DNA of 64,000 nt from JACPTG01 sp964504135. GTDB taxonomy: Archaea > Nanobdellota > Nanobdellia > Woesearchaeales > UBA10216. Under the pieces are notes generated by a model. The model did not search any database. It was given only the letters and a program-made list of their open reading frames with translations, and was not told the DNA's origin. Positions 14,748 through 21,789 of this stretch are shown piece by piece. The stretch's first letter is position 1, and every line of letters begins with the position of its first letter. Location of the stretch: contig CAZDCW010000001.1 in the NCBI GenBank assembly GCA_964504135.1, forward strand, positions 62,001 to 126,000. Direction: 5' to 3'. The translations under genes were made by a program, and so were the position numbers.

Positions 14748-16008
14748 TTTGTTCACCCTCCTTGTAGTTTTGCCTGAATTCTTGGAACTCAGCCATGAGC
14801 TTAGGGTCTTTAGCTATATCTATTAGCAATTGAAATGCCTTTTCAGTTTCATCTTTAATAACGCTTCCAAGCCCTATGGCGGTTTTTAATGATAGCGGGT
14901 GGCCGCAATTCCTGCAATAGTCTGCTATATTTTCGTTCTGGGTTTTGCAGATAGCACAATGTTGAGGTTTGTTTACAACTTCTTTTTCCTTCTTTGTTTC
15001 TATCCCGTGCATTTCAAGAATTGCCTTATCAACATCCCTCCCCGATGAATGAACATAAGTTGCAACTTGCTCACTGCCTATTTTCCAGCCGAAGAAAAGG
15101 CATAGCTGGGGCTCTGTTAAGAAATTCGCATTCAATGTCGCCCTGCTATGGCGAAAGAAATGAGGATTACATTGTTTATGTCCAAGCCCTGCCTTGTTAA
15201 ATGCTTCCTTTATCAGCCTGCAAAATCCAGGATAAATCAACGGACTATATTTGAATCGGGGATTGTTCGTAACCCATAGAAGCGCATCTGGATTTTTTCT
15301 GTCTGGGTGCTGGTCAACATATCGCATCAGGTGAGGAACGCAGTTTATGATGATGGATTTTCTCTCACCAGTTTTGCCATCAAGCCTAACCTTTGTTATT
15401 TTTTCTGTTGTTATTATATCCCTAATTCGAATGTTTAATAATTCTCCAGCTCTTGCCCCAGTCTCATGGAGCAAAGATAAAATTGCCCTGTCTCTGATGG
15501 AAGGGCATTTTTCCAAAACTTTTTCTATCTCTTCATCTGTTATTATGTCTCCGAGCTTTGTGTATCTCTCGCTTTCTTTTTTCCTTATTTCAAGGTCTTC
15601 AACAAGAGGCGTGTTCTTGCCTTTCAGCCATCGAAAGAAGCTTTTGATTAGCCTTAGATAATCCCTTTTTGTGTTGTAGGAAAATGGTTTCCCCCTGATG
15701 TGGAACAACTTGCCCGTATAATAGTTTTTTAGCTCCCTGTCTGATGAGTTTTCTCTGTTTAGCTTGGCCAGCAGCTCCAAAATGTCCTCCTTTGTAATCT
15801 GCTCGAAATCTTTATTGAGCAAAGCCCCAATCCGCCTTAATTCGCCCGCTATCTTGGTTGCCCTAAGCTCGCATAGCCCTCTGGCAAATAAATCGCGGCA
15901 AAATCGCTCTATAAGGGCTTTATTCGCGTTTGATAGCGAGCTCTTAGCCAGCCTTGCCCTCTCTTTCTCAAATATGCCTTTTCTCTTGTAGATGTCCAAT
16001 CGTTCCAT
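14737..16008 (-). CDS. Tyrosine recombinase (integrase) with C-terminal zinc ribbon
   Basis: This is a 423-residue protein. An N-terminal SAM-like core-binding domain (residues 20-150) precedes the catalytic domain with the conserved arginine in HETGARAGELLNIRIRDI, HFFRHSRAT (H-x-x-R) and the tyrosine in VATYVHSSG. The C-terminus carries a zinc ribbon, CAICKTQNENIADYCRNCGH, found in archaeal XerC/D-like integrases. It cuts and rejoins DNA through a 3'-phosphotyrosine. Its position right beside tRNA-Ser and the direct-repeat boundaries indicate that it integrates this element at the tRNA 3' end. It is not split by integration, unlike SSV-type integrases. Confidence 0.92.
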   Translation of the reverse strand: MERLDIYKRKGIFEKERARLAKSSLSNANKALIERFCRDLFARGLCELRATKIAGELRRIGALLNKDFEQITKEDILELLAKLNRENSSDRELKNYYTGKLFHIRGKPFSYNTKRDYLRLIKSFFRWLKGKNTPLVEDLEIRKKESERYTKLGDIITDEEIEKVLEKCPSIRDRAILSLLHETGARAGELLNIRIRDIITTEKITKVRLDGKTGERKSIIINCVPHLMRYVDQHPDRKNPDALLWVTNNPRFKYSPLIYPGFCRLIKEAFNKAGLGHKQCNPHFFRHSRATLNANFLTEPQLCLFFGWKIGSEQVATYVHSSGRDVDKAILEMHGIETKKEKEVVNKPQHCAICKTQNENIADYCRNCGHPLSLKTAIGLGSVIKDETEKAFQLLIDIAKDPKLMAEFQEFRQNYKEGEQNAN

Positions 16009-16079
16009 GGTCGTTTAACAGAAAGAGCCTGCTTTTAAGGATATTAATAGAAGCCCTTGCGAGCTTGTATTAACCAGGA

Positions 16080-16093
16080 GATTTCCAATCAAG
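16080..16093 (-). repeat. Right arm-type inverted repeat of the element
   Basis: GATTTCCAATCAAG is the reverse complement of 3240-3253. It lies 2 bp outside the core repeat and inside the integrase upstream region, so integrase binding here could also repress its own promoter. Confidence 0.7.
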
Positions 16094-16095
16094 AA

Positions 16096-16115
16096 TAAAA
16101 GCGCCGAGGGGGAGA
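16096..16115. repeat. Right attachment-site repeat within tRNA-Ser 3' end
   Basis: This sequence is identical to 3211-3230 over 20 bp. It includes the discriminator and acceptor 3' strand of the intact tRNA-Ser gene. Confidence 0.85.
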
Positions 16116-16227
16116 TTTGAACTCCCGTGTGCTTTCGCACAGTGGATTTCTGTGGGCCATTGTAAGACATCGTAGATGCAACAGCACCTAGCAATCCACC
16201 GCAATGGCCAGGCTATGCGACCTCGGC
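16102..16227 (-). tRNA. tRNA-Ser(GCT) with 41-nt intron
   Basis: The acceptor arms GCCGAGG (16221-16227) and CCTCGGC pair fully, with discriminator G at 16102. Exon 1 ends at 16189 after TTGCTA (anticodon GCT at 16190-16192) and exon 2 restarts at 16147 with A-TCCAC, closing the GTGGA stem. The 41 nt between (16148-16188) are an archaeal intron at the usual 37/38 position. The long variable arm TGTGC-GAAA-GCACA and the T-arm GGGAG-TTCAAAT-CTCCC confirm a serine tRNA of 85 nt after splicing. A TATA-like sequence (16328-16341, minus sense) lies far upstream, beyond a duplicated 5' segment. Confidence 0.93.
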
Positions 16228-16305
16228 ATATTGAATCACTGCACACCGCATAAGCCATTTCGAGGTCGCGACCATAAGCGCACTTATGTGTATGCGACCT
16301 CGGCA
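16214..16305 (-). repeat. Duplicated tRNA-Ser 5' end and hairpin in the tRNA leader
   Basis: TATGCGACCTCGGCA occurs at 16214-16228 (the tRNA 5' end) and again at 16291-16305. Between the copies, CGAGGTCGC (16261-16269) pairs with GCGACCTCG (16294-16302) around an inner CATAAG/CTTATG hairpin. The TATA-like element at 16328-16341 is spaced correctly for the outer copy, so a transcript would start with a false tRNA 5' end folded in a stem, then the real tRNA. Confidence 0.6.
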
Positions 16306-16396
16306 CTGGCATGCTGGATTGCCTGGCGCGTTTTTATAGTTTTGCATGAAAGGCATGTCCGATACTTATAAATAGTCTGCCTGGCAGGTCATAGTC

Positions 16397-17293
16397 ATGA
16401 GGTTGTATAGCGCTGGGGCTGCATTCTGGATTGGCGTGGTTCTTTTTGCCCTTTCCTTTTTTCCTTTTGTTGCTGGCAGGAGCCAGTCCACTCTTGTCCT
16501 TGGGAACGTTTTCTTTTCTGTCGGGTATATTCTTGTCATGGATGCGGTTTCTTTCAGGCTTGGCGGTTCGTCAATTTTGGGCTCGCCGCATCCCTTGCGC
16601 CATTTTTTGCATTTTTCTGTTGCTGGAATAGCCGCAGGCGTCCTTCTGGAGGGGTTTGCGCAGTGGCTGGGCAAGCTGTGGTATTACCCTTACTTTTCAG
16701 TTGGAAGCTATGCCTTGTGGTTTGTCGGCGGATTTGTGATGTATTCCCTGCTGGTTTTTGAGAGCTATGAGGGGATTAAGGCTGTTGTCAGGCGTTTCAT
16801 GAGGCCCAGAAGGGTAAGGCACAGGAGGTTCGAGCCTCGCCTTTACACCGCTTTCTGGAGGTACGGGCTTCTTGGCATTCCAGCCGGGGTGTTCGTGATT
16901 CTGCTGTCTTACGATAAGGGTTACAGGTTCGTAATCGACAGCCCGCTTTACCTTAGGACCGCCTTCCTTGGCGTCCTTATCGTGTTCCTTTCTGTTTATC
17001 TGCTTCTTGAGTATTTTGAGTATAGGCGGCGGGAGTCTTCTCTTTTGGAGCGGCTGATTAACCGCGATTACGCTCCGCTGGTTTCTATTTTGATTGCGTC
17101 TGTTGTGCTTTCCCTGGTCATGGAGGTTCAGAATGCGCCTCTTGGCTTTTGGAGGTATTTTAACCTGCCGGGAATGGATGTGCTGTTCCTTGGAGTTCCG
17201 GTAGCTGTCTTCCTTGCATGGCCTCTGCAATATTTCGCATTCCTTTCATTTTACAGGGCTTTCTTTGAGAAGAAGGATGATGTGTGGAATTAG
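16397..17293 (+). CDS. Polytopic membrane protein of unknown function
   Basis: This 298-residue protein has about seven hydrophobic segments (for example GAAFWIGVVLFALSFFPFVA, FVGGFVMYSLLVF, GIPAGVFVILLSY and VPVAVFLAWPLQYFAFLSF). A basic loop, VRRFMRPRRVRHRRFEPR, separates the two halves. Aromatic residues in GFWRYFNLPGMD are reminiscent of membrane proteins of carotenoid metabolism, but the resemblance is too weak for a name. A TATA element (CTTATAAATAG, 16366-16376) lies about 25 bp before the ATG, indicating a leaderless transcript. The end overlaps the convergent transporter gene by 4 bp. Confidence 0.75.
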   Translation: MRLYSAGAAFWIGVVLFALSFFPFVAGRSQSTLVLGNVFFSVGYILVMDAVSFRLGGSSILGSPHPLRHFLHFSVAGIAAGVLLEGFAQWLGKLWYYPYFSVGSYALWFVGGFVMYSLLVFESYEGIKAVVRRFMRPRRVRHRRFEPRLYTAFWRYGLLGIPAGVFVILLSYDKGYRFVIDSPLYLRTAFLGVLIVFLSVYLLLEYFEYRRRESSLLERLINRDYAPLVSILIASVVLSLVMEVQNAPLGFWRYFNLPGMDVLFLGVPVAVFLAWPLQYFAFLSFYRAFFEKKDDVWN

Positions 17294-18147
17294 GCCGCCC
17301 CTATCAGCACAGCCCCGGCCACAGCCAGCAGGGTTCCTATCGTCACTTCCCTGGTTACCTTCTCAAGGTGGTTTATGAAAGCCTGGCTCAGTACCAGGGC
17401 GAAGATTGGCGCTGTTTGGATTAGCGGGCCTATGACAGAGACTTCAGCTTGTGAAAGTGCTGTGTAATTTAGTATGAAGGCCACGCCCACGCACGCTCCT
17501 GATATTAGGAAGAATTTCATGTTCCTGTCATGAATGCTTACCTTCCTGATGTGTCCTCCGAGTCCTATTATCAGCAGCGCCATTAGCAGCGCCATCAGGG
17601 CAGTTATGGCGCCTGCTGCAATTGGGGCGTCCAGCAGGTTAAGCCCGTATTTCCTTATTGGCATGGATATGCCCACCAGAACCGCTGCGCCCATGGCGAA
17701 TATCATGTCAGCCCGGTTTGTATCAAGCTCCCTCCATGACGCCACCAGGACACCTGCTATTATCAGGGCTGTTCCAAGCAGTATTCTGGCCGTAAGCTCT
17801 TCTCCAAGCAGCAGCACTGCTATTCCTGTTGATATTATCGGAGATGCTGAGGTTATTGGTCCTGTTCGTGTAACTCCAACTCTTTCCAGGCTGGTGTATC
17901 TGAGCAGCCTGGCGAGTCCTGGCGCAAGCAGTCCGGCAATGGCAAAGATAAGCAGGGCTTTCCAGCTTAGCAGAACGCTGAGGGGCACAAACAGGAGAAA
18001 CACGATGCTCAGCACTGCAACATTTGCTATGGCGGAGAATATTATGCCTGCGTGCGGGTTTGAGCCGTGCAGCCCCCTTCGGACAAGTATGCTTGACGCC
18101 CCATAGAATCCTGCTGCGGTTAGCGCAAGCACAGCAGGCAGTACCAT
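17290..18147 (-). CDS. EamA/DMT-family transporter
   Basis: This 285-residue protein starts at the ATG at 18145-18147. A longer open frame would run into the tRNA-Met gene and is rejected. Ten hydrophobic helices form two repeats of five; the first begins PAVLALTAAGFYGASSILVR and the second LVGISMPIRKYGLNLLDAPI. The segments SPIISTGIAVLLLGEELT and APIFALVLSQAFI match the end-of-repeat pattern of EamA drug/metabolite transporters. It would move small metabolites across the membrane; the substrate is unknown. It probably shares the TATA region at 18169-18178 with the divergent tRNA-Met. Confidence 0.82.
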   Translation of the reverse strand: MVLPAVLALTAAGFYGASSILVRRGLHGSNPHAGIIFSAIANVAVLSIVFLLFVPLSVLLSWKALLIFAIAGLLAPGLARLLRYTSLERVGVTRTGPITSASPIISTGIAVLLLGEELTARILLGTALIIAGVLVASWRELDTNRADMIFAMGAAVLVGISMPIRKYGLNLLDAPIAAGAITALMALLMALLIIGLGGHIRKVSIHDRNMKFFLISGACVGVAFILNYTALSQAEVSVIGPLIQTAPIFALVLSQAFINHLEKVTREVTIGTLLAVAGAVLIGAA

Positions 18148-18168
18148 CGTGCGGAGTTTCTGGTAAAG

Positions 18169-18178
18169 ATTTATAAAT
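18169..18178. promoter_or_regulatory. Shared TATA element, tRNA-Met and EamA gene
   Basis: ATTTATAAAT is nearly symmetrical. It lies about 28 bp before the tRNA-Met 5' end on the plus strand and about 25 bp before the transporter ATG on the minus strand, so it can serve both directions. Confidence 0.55.
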
Positions 18179-18201
18179 TGTTGGTTTATCCTCAAACTTA
18201 T

Positions 18202-18297
18202 AGCGGGGTAGGGCAGCCAGGAGTGCCCGATGGGCTCATAACCCATAGGTCGTAGGTTCAAATTGAGATAAAACTCATGAATTTCCTGCCCCCGCTA
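18202..18297 (+). tRNA. tRNA-Met(CAT) with 21-nt insertion in the T-loop
   Basis: The acceptor AGCGGGG pairs with CCCCGCT (18290-18296), with discriminator A at 18297. The anticodon arm ATGGG-CTCATAA-CCCAT gives CAT without interruption. The T-arm reads GTAGG-TTCAAAT, then 21 extra nucleotides (18264-18284), then CCTGC. Removal restores a normal 75-nt tRNA. Around the insert AAATT pairs with AATTT, and GAG with CTC, leaving a 3-nt ATG bulge and an ATAAAA loop. This resembles a minimal bulge-helix-bulge intron at a non-canonical site near position 60. Confidence 0.88.
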
Positions 18298-18307
18298 CTT
18301 TTTTTTT
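18298..18307 (+). terminator. Poly-T terminator after tRNA-Met
   Basis: A run of nine T residues follows the tRNA 3' end directly, the usual archaeal terminator. Confidence 0.7.
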
Positions 18308-18316
18308 AGCATAAGT

Positions 18317-18754
18317 CTATTTCGCCCTTAATATGCTTGTAAACTCTGTGGGTGTGTAGACTTTCCCCTTCATCTCGGGTATTCTTTCAAAATGCTTTTT
18401 GTTCAATGTAAGGAGGTAATCTGCGCCTGTGGTGCTGAATGTGGCTGCTATAGCAGAATCTTGGTACCCTATGATTTTTCCTTCGGCAATCAGGTATGCC
18501 TGGTATTTTGCGGTTTTCTCTGCAATTTCAGCATCAAGGTCAATCCATAAGAACTGGCCAAGTATTCGCTTGGCGGCAGCGCCTGCATTCTTGATATCAG
18601 GCCTTAAGTATGACCCGGTGAGTATCTCGGAAATTGTAACCGTGCTGATAATCAGCTGGGAATCAGTTTCTATCAGCCGTTTGATCAGTCTGATTGTCGC
18701 CTCATTCCTGCGGTGGAGTTCCACAATTACAGAGGTGTCAAGAAGGATTTTCAT
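18317..18754 (-). CDS. vapC: PIN-domain toxin (VapC family)
   Basis: The 145-residue protein starts MKILLDTSVIVELHRR, with the first PIN aspartate in LLDTS. E43-like ISEILTGSYL, the later acidic DSAIAAT and the final ADYLLTLNKKHFERIP supply the other conserved residues. PIN toxins are Mg-dependent ribonucleases that often cut tRNA or rRNA. It overlaps the upstream AbrB-type antitoxin gene by 4 bp. No catalytic residue looks lost. Confidence 0.88.
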   Translation of the reverse strand: MKILLDTSVIVELHRRNEATIRLIKRLIETDSQLIISTVTISEILTGSYLRPDIKNAGAAAKRILGQFLWIDLDAEIAEKTAKYQAYLIAEGKIIGYQDSAIAATFSTTGADYLLTLNKKHFERIPEMKGKVYTPTEFTSILRAK

Positions 18755-19002
18755 CTTATTATGCCGAGCCTTTTAAGTCTTTCAGCTTGGTCAGACCTGG
18801 TCTTCCTTAGTACTTCCTCAAAATTTGAGGGTAGAAAATCCTCAAAGTCATCGAAAACTTTAGGGTCTCTTTTGCTTACGGTAAGGGTGTTCCCGCTGAT
18901 ATTAAGGATTACCGTATCGCCTTCCCTTATGCCTAGTTTGTCTCTAATCCTCTTGGTCAAGGTTATTTGGCTGCCTCTTGTAACCACAGTCTGTTCCACC
19001 AT
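18751..19002 (-). CDS. vapB: AbrB-type antitoxin (VapB)
   Basis: This 83-residue protein from the ATG at 19000-19002 (an ATG at 19008 is also in frame) shows the swapped-hairpin pattern TRGSQITLTKRIRDKLGIRE followed by GDTVILNISGNTLTV. The C-terminal helical part, which would mask the toxin, is acidic. The upstream DNA has a TATA (TTATTTAAATA in the minus sense, 19023-19033) and near-symmetric AGTAT/ATACT-type repeats between 19010 and 19053, suitable for autoregulation. Translation is probably leaderless. Confidence 0.85.
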   Translation of the reverse strand: MVEQTVVTRGSQITLTKRIRDKLGIREGDTVILNISGNTLTVSKRDPKVFDDFEDFLPSNFEEVLRKTRSDQAERLKRLGIIR

Positions 19003-19053
19003 ACACATACTAAATATTCTAGTATTTAAATAATTTACTACATTTTATAGTAT

Positions 19054-19139
19054 GGTAAACTGCGTGGCTTATGTGACGCTTTGATGCGCAGTTTACCAGA
19101 TTAGAACTGCGCACATCAGTCACATATTCTGCGCAGTTC
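19054..19139. repeat. Structured element A: tandem, mutually exclusive hairpins
   Basis: GGTAAACTGCG (19054-19064) pairs with CGCAGTTTACC (19087-19097), and GAACTGCGCA (19104-19113) with TGCGCAGTTC (19130-19139), all perfectly. The inner arms can also pair with each other (TGCGCAGTT with AACTGCGCA), and the loops hold complementary ATGTGAC and GTCACAT. The element is followed by CTCTATATAAAG. A related element lies at 20905-21045. The 19003-19272 intergenic region holds nothing else that I can identify. Confidence 0.65.
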
Positions 19140-19272
19140 TCTATATAAAGCATCACCCGGGCAGCAGCTGCCTTCAGCGGCGGTGGCTCAAGGGCCTGTT
19201 TTGCGTTTGCAAGCCGCTGTGTTGGCAGCGAGCCGCAGGTTAACTTTTACCATGCGGTTGCCCCTTTAAATA

Positions 19273-19995
19273 TCATGCCCTGGTGGTTGTCCAGTGTCCA
19301 GTGGAGGCCAGTGCGCGAAGAATTCGTATTATAATCAGTCCAAGCATTGTTGCTGCAGCCGAGGTTATGAACAGGGCAGTGGGAGTCCTTAGTATGCTAT
19401 CCATGTGGGGATATGCTATTACTAGGTAGGTTATCAGCATTATCCCCGCTATGGGCCAGAAGAATTTGACCAGTTCCCTGGGCTTCCTGCTTATATGTAT
19501 GCAGAGTGCCCCGAATATCAGTCCAGCTACTGCAAAGAAGATGCTGCTTCCTTCAGCAGGGTAGGGATGCTTTATCGCAAACATTGACAATAGCAATGCA
19601 AAGAGCATGAAGCTGGTGTAGCATATCAGGTGTCCTGCATATATGTGGTAGAACCTGTTTATCTTGTAGCCTGGGTGCTTTTTGTCCATGAACCTTGAGA
19701 GCATCTTTGCTGAGCTGTGCATTCCGCTTCCCAGGAACCCTAAGCCAGCCAGGAGTGCCATGGCATACAGGAAGGCCCTGTCCGGCGCGAATATTGGCTG
19801 CTCTGGAAATTTTAGCAGTTCTGAAATAATGAGGAACGCTATGCTGCCAAACAGTATCGGCACGCACAGGTTTATGTACAGCTGGGCAGGGTTTAAATAT
19901 TTTTTTGGGCTGGGGCTTCTGCGTTCGTAAATGGCATGAATGTAGACTCCCAGGGCAAGCCCTGCAACCAGGAGCAGTACAATAAGCTGAAGCAT
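19273..19995 (-). CDS. Polytopic membrane protein, unknown function
   Basis: The 240-residue protein has about seven hydrophobic segments: a start LQLIVLLLVAGLALGVYIHA, then NLCVPILFGSIAFLIISELL, LYAMALLAGLGFLGSGMHSS and a C-terminal LITYLVIAYP region. A basic loop (MDKKHPGYKINRFYHIYAGH) lies mid-protein, with histidines that could bind metal. No family was recognised. Its promoter is probably the TTTAAAT-like sequence near 20050, so it may be divergently arranged with rnhB. Confidence 0.7.
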   Translation of the reverse strand: MLQLIVLLLVAGLALGVYIHAIYERRSPSPKKYLNPAQLYINLCVPILFGSIAFLIISELLKFPEQPIFAPDRAFLYAMALLAGLGFLGSGMHSSAKMLSRFMDKKHPGYKINRFYHIYAGHLICYTSFMLFALLLSMFAIKHPYPAEGSSIFFAVAGLIFGALCIHISRKPRELVKFFWPIAGIMLITYLVIAYPHMDSILRTPTALFITSAAATMLGLIIIRILRALASTGHWTTTRA

Positions 19996-20216
19996 GCCCT
20001 TGGAGAGGCTGCCACGCCCTATTTAAGCCTTGCTAAATCCGGGTTGAATGCGAGTTCCTTTAAATTTTAAGGATGCAGGCCCGTACACATTGGCGAATTT
20101 CCGATAGGAGTTGGGAAAGACAGAAGCCACAGGCTGCTAATAGTTTATAGTAGAGAGTCCAATTTAAGCTGCCAAGAAAAGAAAACAGTTTTAACCTGAA
20201 GAATGACCGCCCTGCT

Positions 20217-20870
20217 ATGCTTGTTTGCGGCGTGGATGAGGCTGGCCGTGGGCCTATTATCGGTCCTCTTGCAATGGCTGGCATTGCTCTTGGTAAGGCA
20301 GCGGCAGAAAGCCTTAGGTCATTGGGTGTTAAGGACTCCAAGCTGCTGACTGTTGAAAAGATGCGCTCATTGAGGCAGCCAATGGTTGCCGCTGCTTCAG
20401 GTTTTCACCTCGTCCTCATCCAGCCTGCTGAGATTGACGCTGCCGTTCAGTCAGATTCCTCTAACCTGAACTGGCTGGAGGCAGCCCACTGCTCGGCCAT
20501 TATCAACAGGCTGGCTCCTGGCAGGGCCATTGTGGACTGCCCTTCTCCAAACACAGCAGCCTACGCCCGCTATCTGATGAGCCTTCTGGATGACAAGTCC
20601 ATGGAGTTGGTTGTTGAGCATAAGGCAGACTTCAACCATATTGAATGCTCAGCCGCCTCAATTCTGGCAAAAGTCGCCAGGGAGGATGCCATTCAGGAGC
20701 TGAAGGACAGGCTTGGCATTGACTTCGGCTCAGGCTACCTGACTGACTCTAAGACGCAGCAGTTCCTTAAGGAGAATTTCGAGTCCAATTCAGATATTTT
20801 CAGGAAGTCCTGGCTTCCGTATAGGCAGGCTGTGGCTGCGAAGTTCCAGAGCAGGCTGTCTGACTTTTGA
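20217..20870 (+). CDS. rnhB: Ribonuclease HII
   Basis: This 217-residue protein is of typical archaeal length. The start MLVCGVDEAGRGPIIGPLAM holds the first two catalytic acids (D and E of DEAGRG), followed by VKDSKLL and later VEHKADFNHIECSAASILAK with the third and fourth positions (D in KAD, and the SAASI/AKV signature). FGSGYLTDSKT is the family's GSGYPSD-like block. It cleaves RNA in RNA-DNA hybrids, removing primers or misinserted ribonucleotides. A TTTTAA element about 27 bp before the ATG implies a leaderless transcript. Confidence 0.93.
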   Translation: MLVCGVDEAGRGPIIGPLAMAGIALGKAAAESLRSLGVKDSKLLTVEKMRSLRQPMVAAASGFHLVLIQPAEIDAAVQSDSSNLNWLEAAHCSAIINRLAPGRAIVDCPSPNTAAYARYLMSLLDDKSMELVVEHKADFNHIECSAASILAKVAREDAIQELKDRLGIDFGSGYLTDSKTQQFLKENFESNSDIFRKSWLPYRQAVAAKFQSRLSDF

Positions 20871-20879
20871 ATTTTGGTT

Positions 20880-20896
20880 GCAGGCTGACTCTTCGT
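20880..20896 (-). repeat. Dispersed repeat, partial copy
   Basis: In the minus sense ACGAAGAGTCAGCCTGC matches 17 bases of the 23-bp repeat found at 44642-44664 and 57794-57816. It begins 10 bp after the rnhB stop. Confidence 0.5.
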
Positions 20897-20904
20897 TCAA
20901 AGGT

Positions 20905-21115
20905 ATCATAAATTGCGGTAATTAGTGCAAAATTCGCATGCAATTCCCAAATTAATCATTGCTTAATTGGGCCCAATCACCGCAGTGATTTGGGTACGAG
21001 ATTAGAATTGCGCATACCCATCAACTAATCAGCGCAATTCTCTATAGCTGTACATTGGGCAAGGCGTGCATGAGGCAATACCGTACACGTTACCAATGCC
21101 CGAAAGGGGCACCTC
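20905..21115. repeat. Structured element B, related to element A
   Basis: GAATTGCGC (21005-21013) pairs with GCGCAATTC (21032-21040). The flanks AGATTAGAA before and TTCTCTATA after are shared with element A, where the corresponding pair is C-G instead of T-A. Further stems are AATCAC-CGCA-GTGATT (20976-20991), GATTAG/CTAATC, and TGCCC-GAAA-GGGGCA (about 21098-21113), the last with a GNRA-type loop. The stretch 20871-21186 has no credible coding sequence. Confidence 0.6.
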
Positions 21116-21154
21116 GGTTTTCTAGTTATCAAAACGAAACATTTATATATTAGA

Positions 21155-21175
21155 TAGTTACCTTTTAGGTAACTA
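21155..21175. promoter_or_regulatory. Palindromic operator of the AbiE-like pair
   Basis: TAGTTACC-TTTTA-GGTAACTA is a perfect 8-bp inverted repeat overlapping the expected transcription start downstream of the TATA element ATTTATATAT (21141-21150). The winged-helix protein encoded at 21187 is the natural candidate to bind it. Confidence 0.65.
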
Positions 21176-21186
21176 GAGTTTTTATC

Positions 21187-21789
21187 ATGATGAGCGAAAT
21201 TCCCCCATATTGCTTGAGAGCCTATGCTTTGTTCTATTCAAAGCACGGCTCAAGAGAACCTTTCAGGCAATCTGAATTAGACTGGATAGTGGGCCAGTCC
21301 ATGAAAAAGAAGATTTTTGCCTTGTTGTTAAGGTCCGGATGGATTGTGAAGGAAAGTAGGAATAGCTATAAGTGCGTGGAGCCTCATAAGGTTATGAAAG
21401 GCTTATTGGAGTTTAAGGTGCCCGGGATAATGAAAGAAGCGTCCAGGCCTTATGCATTCACTAATTTGTCGGCCGTTGAAATCTGGTCAGATTATTCGTA
21501 TGTCCAGAGGGGAAACGAGAGGTCTCCCTACTTTATCAAGATCTTAAAGGAGGATGTAAGGTATTGGAAGGAATTCTTTAATAAGCAGAATATCCCGAAT
21601 TATATCGGGCACGGTTCAACAGTGGGGGAGTTTGTCATATTGGTTCCTGTAAACAACTTTCATTCTGAAAAAAAGGGGCCATTAATGGTTGAACCATTGA
21701 GTGAAACAATAAAAACCGCCAGGGAGAATGAGATGCACTCATATGCTTATAACTATATGAAGGATAAGTATGGGCCTGCTGCAGCTTAG
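21187..21789 (+). CDS. AbiEi-like winged-helix antitoxin/regulator
   Basis: The 200-residue protein has an N-terminal helix-turn-helix and wing (SELDWIVGQSMKKKIFALLL, then RSGWIVKESRNSYKCVEPHK), followed by an alpha/beta region with SYVQRGNERSPYFIKILKED and FVILVPVNNF. It overlaps the next gene, which encodes a nucleotidyltransferase, by 20 bp. The pair has the order and domains of type IV AbiE systems, in which AbiEi represses the operon and counteracts the toxin. The family name is inferred from layout more than from strong motifs. The operator at 21155-21175 fits autorepression. Confidence 0.68.
   Translation: MMSEIPPYCLRAYALFYSKHGSREPFRQSELDWIVGQSMKKKIFALLLRSGWIVKESRNSYKCVEPHKVMKGLLEFKVPGIMKEASRPYAFTNLSAVEIWSDYSYVQRGNERSPYFIKILKEDVRYWKEFFNKQNIPNYIGHGSTVGEFVILVPVNNFHSEKKGPLMVEPLSETIKTARENEMHSYAYNYMKDKYGPAAA

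Larger units (their letters stand above)
3211..16115. mobile_element. Integrative element in the tRNA-Ser(GCT) 3' end
   Basis: A 20-bp sequence containing the last bases of the tRNA-Ser gene occurs in the same orientation at 3211-3230 and at 16096-16115. Just inside the two copies are 14-bp inverted repeats (3240-3253 and 16080-16093). A tyrosine integrase gene lies directly beside the intact tRNA. Cargo between the repeats includes a P-loop replication-type ATPase, AbrB-like, ribbon-helix-helix and winged-helix small regulators, a DUF262-HNH protein and a restriction-type operon. The base composition is AT-richer than in the following region. The structure matches tRNA-targeted integrative plasmids or islands of archaea. 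The tRNA is kept intact because the element carries its 3' end. Confidence 0.85.

Noticed and set aside
18148..18261. N-terminal extension of the EamA gene
   Set aside because: It overlaps the tRNA-Met gene and promoter.
19150..19265. Possible tRNA or small RNA in GC-rich bases before the membrane-protein gene
   Set aside because: No acceptor/T-loop combination or C/D box pair could be found, so only the neighbouring hairpin element is reported.
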